DNA of 64,000 nt, from NCBI RefSeq assembly GCF_013407925.2, contig NZ_CP060201.1:4449001-4513000 (forward strand). The letters are read 5' to 3'. The notes under the pieces were generated by a model. It was not told the origin of the DNA, did not search any database, and saw only the letters and a list, made by a program, of their open reading frames with translations. Position 1 is the stretch's first letter; every line of letters begins with the position of its first letter. A program made the translations under genes and the position numbers. This document shows, in pieces, positions 58,846-64,000 of the stretch. This DNA is from Pseudomonas protegens (lineage in GTDB: Bacteria > Pseudomonadota > Gammaproteobacteria > Pseudomonadales > Pseudomonadaceae).

Positions 58846-59602
58846 GTGCGCTGAGCTGGTTCAGGGTCGCCACGTAATGCCGTGGCGTATCCCCCAGCAA
58901 GCGGTAGAACATCGCGCTGAAGGCCCGGGCACTGCCATATCCCAATGAGTCGGCCACGCTGTGCACGCTTTCCCCGGCGAGCAGGCGTGGCAGGGCTTCC
59001 ATCAGGCGCAGTTGCTGGCGCCAGGCATTGAAGTTCATCTGCACCTGCTGTTGAAACAGCCGTGCCAGGGTCCGCGAGCTGGCGCCGACCTGCTGTGCCC
59101 AGTCTTCCAGGGTGTGGGGATGGTCCGGAGTCTGCAGCAGGGGCCGGCAGATGCTCTGCAGGCGCCGGTCCTGGGGCATGGGAATGTGCAGGGGCAGGTT
59201 TTCCAGGCCGGCGATCTCTTCCAGCATCAGTTGCTGGATCAGCGGATTTTCCGCCTGCTCCGGCCCTTGCACCGCCCGCAGGATCAGCTCCCGCAGCAAG
59301 GGCGTCACCGCCAGCACACAGCACTGTTGCAAGGATGGCGGAGATAGATGGGCAGCAATGAACAAGGAGCGCATGCGGACCTCGCCGACCATGAAGATCT
59401 CATGTTCCACCAGGGGCGGAATCCACACCGCGCGGGTTGGCGGAATCACCCAGGCGCCTTGGGCGGTGACCACGCGCATGGTGCCGCAGGCGGCGTAGAG
59501 AAACTGCGCTTCGCGATGGCGATGGGAGGGCTGGTGGGCGGCATCGGGATAGTCGCGGGGATAGGCGCTCACCGGGCCGTGGTGGAAGTGGCTGATTAAC
59601 AT
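58829..59602 (-). CDS. AraC family transcriptional regulator
   Basis: Regulator of 257 residues. The N-terminal cupin-like domain has HRHREAQFLYAACGTMRV. The C-terminal HTH pair includes VGASSRTLARLFQQQVQM and VADSLGYGSARAFSAMFYRLLG. The start at 59602 matches the shorter AraC family. It is divergent from an MFS transporter across about 85 bases, so it probably controls that gene. Confidence 0.85.
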   Translation of the reverse strand: MLISHFHHGPVSAYPRDYPDAAHQPSHRHREAQFLYAACGTMRVVTAQGAWVIPPTRAVWIPPLVEHEIFMVGEVRMRSLFIAAHLSPPSLQQCCVLAVTPLLRELILRAVQGPEQAENPLIQQLMLEEIAGLENLPLHIPMPQDRRLQSICRPLLQTPDHPHTLEDWAQQVGASSRTLARLFQQQVQMNFNAWRQQLRLMEALPRLLAGESVHSVADSLGYGSARAFSAMFYRLLGDTPRHYVATLNQLSALNASR

Positions 59603-59687
59603 GTCCGATCCAATGACTTTGTTGTCAGGAATGCTGTAAACAGCCAACTTAGCATAGGCGACACAACAACCAACCTTGTGTGCCGCC

Positions 59688-60872
59688 ATGAATCAAGCTC
59701 GAAACGTTATCCGCTACGTCAATGCTGCCCATGTCATCGATCACATGTTCATGCTGATCTTTCCCGCCGCCGTGCTGGGCATGACCCAGGCCTTTGCCCT
59801 GGACTATGCGGCGCTGATCGGCCTGTCCCTGGGCGGATTCATCGCCTTTGGCGCCTGTTCGCTACCCGCCGGTTGGCTGGGGGACCACTGGAGCCGACGA
59901 CAGATGATGTTGCTGTTCTTCTTTGGCATTGGCGCGGCGTCGATCCTTACCGGCCTGAGCAACAGCCCGACCCTGTTGGTGATCGGCCTGACCCTGATGG
60001 GGGTGTTCGCTGCGATCTACCACCCGGTGGGTACGGCCATGCTGGTGGCCTATGCCCAGAATCGTGGACGGGAGATTGGCATCAACGGCATGTGGGGCAA
60101 TCTCGGCGTGGCTTTTTCGGCGCTGATCAGCGGTTTTCTGGTGGCCCGGTTCGGCTGGCGTTCGGCCTTTATCCTGCCGGGGGCGGTGGCGATCCTGCTG
60201 GGAATCGGTTTTGCCTTGCAGGTGCGTGAGGAGCCGGTGCCGGTTCGGCCCCACGTCGGCTTGAAGGGCAAGGGCGGGCAGCAGATCTCCATGTTCCTGG
60301 TGTTCGGTGTCTTGGCCCTGGCCACGGCCACCGGCGGGGTGGTGTTCAACGCCACCACCATGACCTACCCCAAGCTGTTCCAGGAACGCCTGCACGCGCT
60401 GTTCACCTCGCCGCAGACCCTGGGCCTGGTGGTCAGCCTGGCCTATGCCTTCGGTGCGGTGGCGCAGTTGACCATCGGCCGGGTGTTGCATCGCTTCAGC
60501 CTGAAGTGGCCATTCATCGTCTTGACCCTGTTCCAGGCGCCGCTGCTGCTGGCCATGGCCCACAGCGAGGGCTGGAGTGTGATCCTGCTGGGGGCGGCCT
60601 TCATGTTCGTGGTGTTTGGTCAGGTCACGGTGAATGACGCCATGGTCGCCAACTTCGTCGCGCCGCAGTGGCAGTCGCGGGTCTTCGCCTTGCGTTACTG
60701 CTTGTCGTTCGGTGCCAGCGCCACGGCCATTCCGTTGATTGCCCTGGTGGAGCCGCGCCAGGGGTTGAGCGGCCTGTACCTGATCCTTGCCGGGTTTGCC
60801 GCGCTGACCTTTGCGGCCGCGCTGGCGTTTCCCCGGACTCCGGCCGAGGCGGCGGTGGGACAGAACGCTTGA
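59688..60872 (+). CDS. MFS transporter
   Basis: Major facilitator of 394 residues with about 12 membrane segments; the motif-A-like loop is GWLGDHWSRRQMM between helices 2 and 3. A start at 59688 (MNQARNVIRY) is preferred over the one four codons upstream. The substrate is unknown. Regulation by the divergent AraC protein is likely. Confidence 0.82.
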   Translation: MNQARNVIRYVNAAHVIDHMFMLIFPAAVLGMTQAFALDYAALIGLSLGGFIAFGACSLPAGWLGDHWSRRQMMLLFFFGIGAASILTGLSNSPTLLVIGLTLMGVFAAIYHPVGTAMLVAYAQNRGREIGINGMWGNLGVAFSALISGFLVARFGWRSAFILPGAVAILLGIGFALQVREEPVPVRPHVGLKGKGGQQISMFLVFGVLALATATGGVVFNATTMTYPKLFQERLHALFTSPQTLGLVVSLAYAFGAVAQLTIGRVLHRFSLKWPFIVLTLFQAPLLLAMAHSEGWSVILLGAAFMFVVFGQVTVNDAMVANFVAPQWQSRVFALRYCLSFGASATAIPLIALVEPRQGLSGLYLILAGFAALTFAAALAFPRTPAEAAVGQNA

Positions 60873-61018
60873 ACTCACGCGGAGCCGCACCAATGCTGGC
60901 TTGGAGCTAGTATTTGTACGGCTCTGCAAATCATCCCTTTGGCTGATTTAGCAGGCGCACAGGCACTCTAGAGTGAGTATTCTCCAGCTACGACCGAGCC
61001 GTCAGAAAAGGGATTCTT

Positions 61019-62701
61019 ATGTTGCAGACTCGTGTTATCCCCCCCGCCGAAGGCGCCTATCAATACCCGCTCTTGATCAAGCGGCTGCTGATGTCCGGCA
61101 GTCGTTACGAGAAAACCCGCGAGATCGTCTACCGCGACCAGTTGCGCTACACCTATCCGACCCTGATCGAGCGCGTGGCGCGCCTGGCCAACGTACTGAC
61201 CGCCGCCGGGGTCAAGGCTGGCGACACCGTGGCTGTCATGGACTGGGACAGCCATCGCTACCTGGAGTGCATGTTCGCCATCCCGATGATTGGCGCGGTG
61301 ATCCACACCATCAACGTGCGTCTGTCGCCGGAGCAGATCCTCTACACCATGAACCACGCCGAGGACCGCTTCGTGCTGGTCAACAGCGAGTTTGTCGGTC
61401 TGTACCAAGCCATCGCCGGGCACCTGACCACGGTGGAGAAAACCCTGCTGCTCACCGATGCCCCGGAGAAAACCGCCGAGCTGCCGAACCTGGTGGGGGA
61501 GTACGAGACGTTGCTGGCCGCCGCCAGCCCCCAGTACAGCTTCGAGGATTTCGACGAGAACTCGGTGGCCACCACCTTCTACACCACCGGCACCACCGGC
61601 AATCCCAAGGGCGTGTATTTCACCCACCGGCAACTGGTGCTGCACACCCTGGGGGTGTCCACCATCATGGGCTGCATCGACAGTGTGCGGCTGTTGGGCA
61701 CCAACGACGTGTACATGCCCATCACCCCGATGTTCCACGTGCATGCCTGGGGCCTGCCCTACGTGGCCACGATGCTCGGGCTCAAGCAGGTCTACCCGGG
61801 ACGCTACGACCCTGAGTACCTGGTGGAGTTGTGGCGCCGGGAAAAGGTCACCTTCTCCCACTGTGTGCCGACCATCCTGCAGATGGTGCTCAACGCCAAG
61901 GCGGCCCAGGGCACCGATTTCGGCGGCTGGAAGATCGTCATCGGCGGCAGCGCGCTGAACCGAGCGCTATATGAGGCAGCCAAGGCCCGGGGCATTCAAC
62001 TGACTGCCGCTTACGGCATGTCGGAGACCGGCCCGCTGGTGTCCTGCGCCCATCTCAATGACGAACTGATGGCGAGCAGCGAAGACGAGCGCACCACCTA
62101 CCGGATCAAGGCCGGGGTGCCGGGCCCGCTGGTGGAAGCGGCGATCATCGATGCCGAGGGCAAGTTCCTGCCGGCGGACGGCGAGTCCCAGGGCGAGTTG
62201 GTGCTGCGCGCGCCCTGGCTGACCGAAGGCTATTTCAACGAGCCGCAGAAGGGCGCCGAGCTGTGGGAAGGCGGCTGGCTGCACACCGGCGACGTGGCGA
62301 CCCTGGACAGCATGGGGGTGATCGACATCCGCGACCGGATCAAGGACGTGATCAAGACCGGCGGCGAGTGGATCTCCTCCCTGGACCTGGAAGACCTCAT
62401 CAGTCGCCACGCGGCGGTACGTGAAGTAGCAGTGGTGGGCATTGCCGATCCGCAGTGGGGCGAGCGCCCGTTCGCCTTGCTGGTGATCCGCGAAGGTCAT
62501 GCCATTGGTGCCCGCGAGCTCAAGGAACACCTCAAGCCATTCGTGGAGTTGGGGCACTTGAGCAAGTGGGCGATCCCCAGTCAGATCGCCCTTGTTACTG
62601 AAATTCCCAAGACCAGCGTTGGCAAGTTGGACAAGAAGCGCATTCGCATCGACATCAGCGAATGGCAAGCCAGTAACAGCACCTTCCTCTCCACGCTTTG
62701 A
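61019..62701 (+). CDS. Medium-chain fatty-acid-CoA ligase (AlkK-like)
   Basis: AMP-forming acyl-CoA synthetase of 560 residues. The AMP-binding signature is TTFYTTGTTGNPKGVYFTH, with YGMSETGP and the terminal Lys region TSVGKLDKKRI. It closely resembles AlkK of Pseudomonas and long/medium-chain acyl-CoA synthetases. The start has AGGG before it. The next gene is a DUF1302 protein after 337 bases. Confidence 0.85.
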   Translation: MLQTRVIPPAEGAYQYPLLIKRLLMSGSRYEKTREIVYRDQLRYTYPTLIERVARLANVLTAAGVKAGDTVAVMDWDSHRYLECMFAIPMIGAVIHTINVRLSPEQILYTMNHAEDRFVLVNSEFVGLYQAIAGHLTTVEKTLLLTDAPEKTAELPNLVGEYETLLAAASPQYSFEDFDENSVATTFYTTGTTGNPKGVYFTHRQLVLHTLGVSTIMGCIDSVRLLGTNDVYMPITPMFHVHAWGLPYVATMLGLKQVYPGRYDPEYLVELWRREKVTFSHCVPTILQMVLNAKAAQGTDFGGWKIVIGGSALNRALYEAAKARGIQLTAAYGMSETGPLVSCAHLNDELMASSEDERTTYRIKAGVPGPLVEAAIIDAEGKFLPADGESQGELVLRAPWLTEGYFNEPQKGAELWEGGWLHTGDVATLDSMGVIDIRDRIKDVIKTGGEWISSLDLEDLISRHAAVREVAVVGIADPQWGERPFALLVIREGHAIGARELKEHLKPFVELGHLSKWAIPSQIALVTEIPKTSVGKLDKKRIRIDISEWQASNSTFLSTL

Positions 62702-63038
62702 GCGCCCCTTGCCGTGCCCGCCCGGGCACGGCATGCCCACCCGGCAAGCCTTTGCCTTGTGCTCACGAGATTTTCAGCCATTCTTAGCGCGCCGTCTTTC
62801 AACGGCTGTGGCAAAGGGTTGTTCCAGCGCGGTGGGTGGCTGCAAATCACACTTTAGAGGGATCAAGCAGTAATCCCCGCTGGATATAGTCCGTTCACGG
62901 ATTTTTCTGAAGTACGGAGCATTGTGGGGTGCTCGCGCCACGCAACTTCGGGCCTGGGGCGGTGTTGCTCGACCCGGTATCCGCAGCGTCTTCAGAAGAG
63001 CGTACTGCCATAACAATAATGCACATGGAGTAGCGTCG
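62702..63038. other. Intergenic region after acyl-CoA ligase
   Basis: Contains a perfect 11-base inverted repeat (62710-62720 and 62723-62733, two-base loop), which may end the ligase mRNA although no T-run follows. The rest should hold the DUF1302 promoter, but no convincing one could be assigned. No small gene or RNA was recognised. Confidence 0.5.
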
Positions 63039-64000
63039 ATGACATCAGCAAACCAGTTCTGGCGCCGGGCGAAACTGCCCCTGGCCGTCGGTCTCGCCTC
63101 CACGCTCGCCGGGCCGGCATTCGGCGTCAGCTTCAATATTGGTGAAATCGAAGGCAGCTTCGATTCGTCCCTTTCCCTGGGAGCCAGTTGGTCCACCGCC
63201 GAGCGCAACAAGAACCTGATCGGGGTCAACAACGGCGGCAAGGGCCTGTCCCAGACCTCTGACGATGGTCACTTGAACTTCAACAAGGGCCAGACCTTCT
63301 CGAAGATCTTCAAGGGTATCCATGACCTGGAGTTGAAGTACGGCGATACCGGTGTGTTTGTCCGTGGCAAGTACTGGTATGACTTCAAGCTCAAAGACGA
63401 AGACCTGGACTTCAAGAACATCAGTGACAACAACCGCAAGGAAGGCGCCAAGTCTTCCGGCGGGCAGATCCTCGATGCCTTCATCTACCACAACTACTCC
63501 ATTGCCGATGAGCCGGGTTCGGTGCGTTTCGGCAAGCAAGTCGTGAGCTGGGGTGAAAGTACCTTTATCGGTGGCGGTATCAACTCGATCAACCCCATCG
63601 ACGTATCGGCGTTCCGCCGTCCTGGCGCGGAGGTCAAGGAAGGCCTGATTCCGGTCAACATGTTCTACATCTCCCAGGCCCTCACCGAGAACCTCTCGGC
63701 CGAAGCCTTCTACCAGCTGGAGTGGGACCAGACCGTTACCGATAACTGCGGCACCTTCTTCTCGCAGCCGGACATCATTTCCGATGGTTGCGACAATAAC
63801 CTGCGGGTGCTGAACAAGCGTTCGACCATCAACCCGGCAGCGTTCCCGACCCTGAACGCCCTAGGGGTGGACGTTAACAACGAAGGTGTTCTGGTTCGTC
63901 GTGGCGCAGATCGTGATGCCCGCGACAGTGGCCAGTTCGGCGTGGCCTTTCGCTACAACTACGAGCCGCTGGATACCGAGTTCGGCGCCTACTTCATGAA
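63039..64000 (+). CDS. DUF1302 outer-membrane protein (partial)
   Basis: First 320 residues of a DUF1302 family protein, cut by the window end. It has a signal peptide (cut about residue 29, AFG-V), then FNIGEIEGSFDSSLSLGASW, VFVRGKYWYDFKL and RFGKQVVSWGES, the usual pattern of these large outer-membrane proteins. They often pair with DUF1329 proteins and are linked to hydrophobic substrate use. GGAG lies before the ATG. Confidence 0.85.
   Translation, partial: MTSANQFWRRAKLPLAVGLASTLAGPAFGVSFNIGEIEGSFDSSLSLGASWSTAERNKNLIGVNNGGKGLSQTSDDGHLNFNKGQTFSKIFKGIHDLELKYGDTGVFVRGKYWYDFKLKDEDLDFKNISDNNRKEGAKSSGGQILDAFIYHNYSIADEPGSVRFGKQVVSWGESTFIGGGINSINPIDVSAFRRPGAEVKEGLIPVNMFYISQALTENLSAEAFYQLEWDQTVTDNCGTFFSQPDIISDGCDNNLRVLNKRSTINPAAFPTLNALGVDVNNEGVLVRRGADRDARDSGQFGVAFRYNYEPLDTEFGAYFM

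Noticed and set aside
62810..62830. Possible sigma54 promoter before the DUF1302 gene
   Set aside because: GG and GC elements are not 10 bases apart.

Overview
The window is a chromosomal segment of a Pseudomonas, most likely of the P. fluorescens/P. protegens group. The basis is high GC, REP elements of the GCCGGCTTGCCGGC type, and blocks with gene order typical of the genus: ychF-pth-rplY-prs-tRNA-Gln-ispE-lolB-TPR / hemA-prfA-prmC-moeB-murI, and uraA-upp / hpt-cupin / mqo. No CRISPR array, rRNA operon or complete insertion sequence was seen.

Layout. (1) 1-1650: the end of a genomic island inserted at the 3' end of an elongator tRNA-Met gene. Its P4-type tyrosine integrase carries an in-frame amber stop at codon 20. 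(2) 1650-10309: a polyamine-type ABC transporter operon ending in an amidase, a divergent LysR regulator with a candidate operator, and a chemoreceptor. (3) 10636-16448: an Fsr-type MFS exporter, the divergent pobR/pobA pair for 4-hydroxybenzoate, and a TonB-dependent receptor with a Fur-like box. (4) 16508-28959: core translation, isoprenoid, heme and cell wall genes, ending with the lipid A deacylase pagL. (5) 28968-39003: a leftward block of about twelve genes, mostly overlapping by 4-14 bases. It holds a DUF523/DUF1722 gene, a MerR regulator of the LitR/CarH class, CPD photolyase, a SnoaL-like protein, an SDR, a FAD oxidoreductase, DUF1365, a Cfa-like methyltransferase (UfaM type), DUF2878 and YkgJ, preceded by a Trp-rich small protein and a renalase-like oxidoreductase. 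Two perfect TGTACA-N12-TGTACA operators and a near-consensus sigma70 promoter lie in front of its main part. A third, slightly degenerate operator lies in front of the oxidoreductase. This is the most interesting region: a blue-light/singlet-oxygen response operon coupling DNA photorepair to fatty-acid modification.

(6) 39198-48881: a TIGR01777 epimerase with hemH, pyrimidine and purine salvage (uraA-upp, hpt), small conserved proteins, mqo with an unusually long upstream region holding a terminator, and a YajG-like lipoprotein. (7) 48882-55201: small conserved proteins, an acyltransferase with a variant motif, an SRAP/YedK paralogue lacking two expected active-site residues, a dCache chemoreceptor and an M48 lipoprotein protease. 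(8) 55286-64000: a TMEM165/GDT1 manganese exporter under a yybP-ykoY riboswitch, rsmC, a 2-hydroxyacid dehydrogenase, a LysE exporter, an AraC/MFS divergent pair, a medium-chain acyl-CoA ligase and the start of a DUF1302 outer-membrane protein cut by the window end.

All assignments come from reading the sequence and remembered family features. No database search was run.
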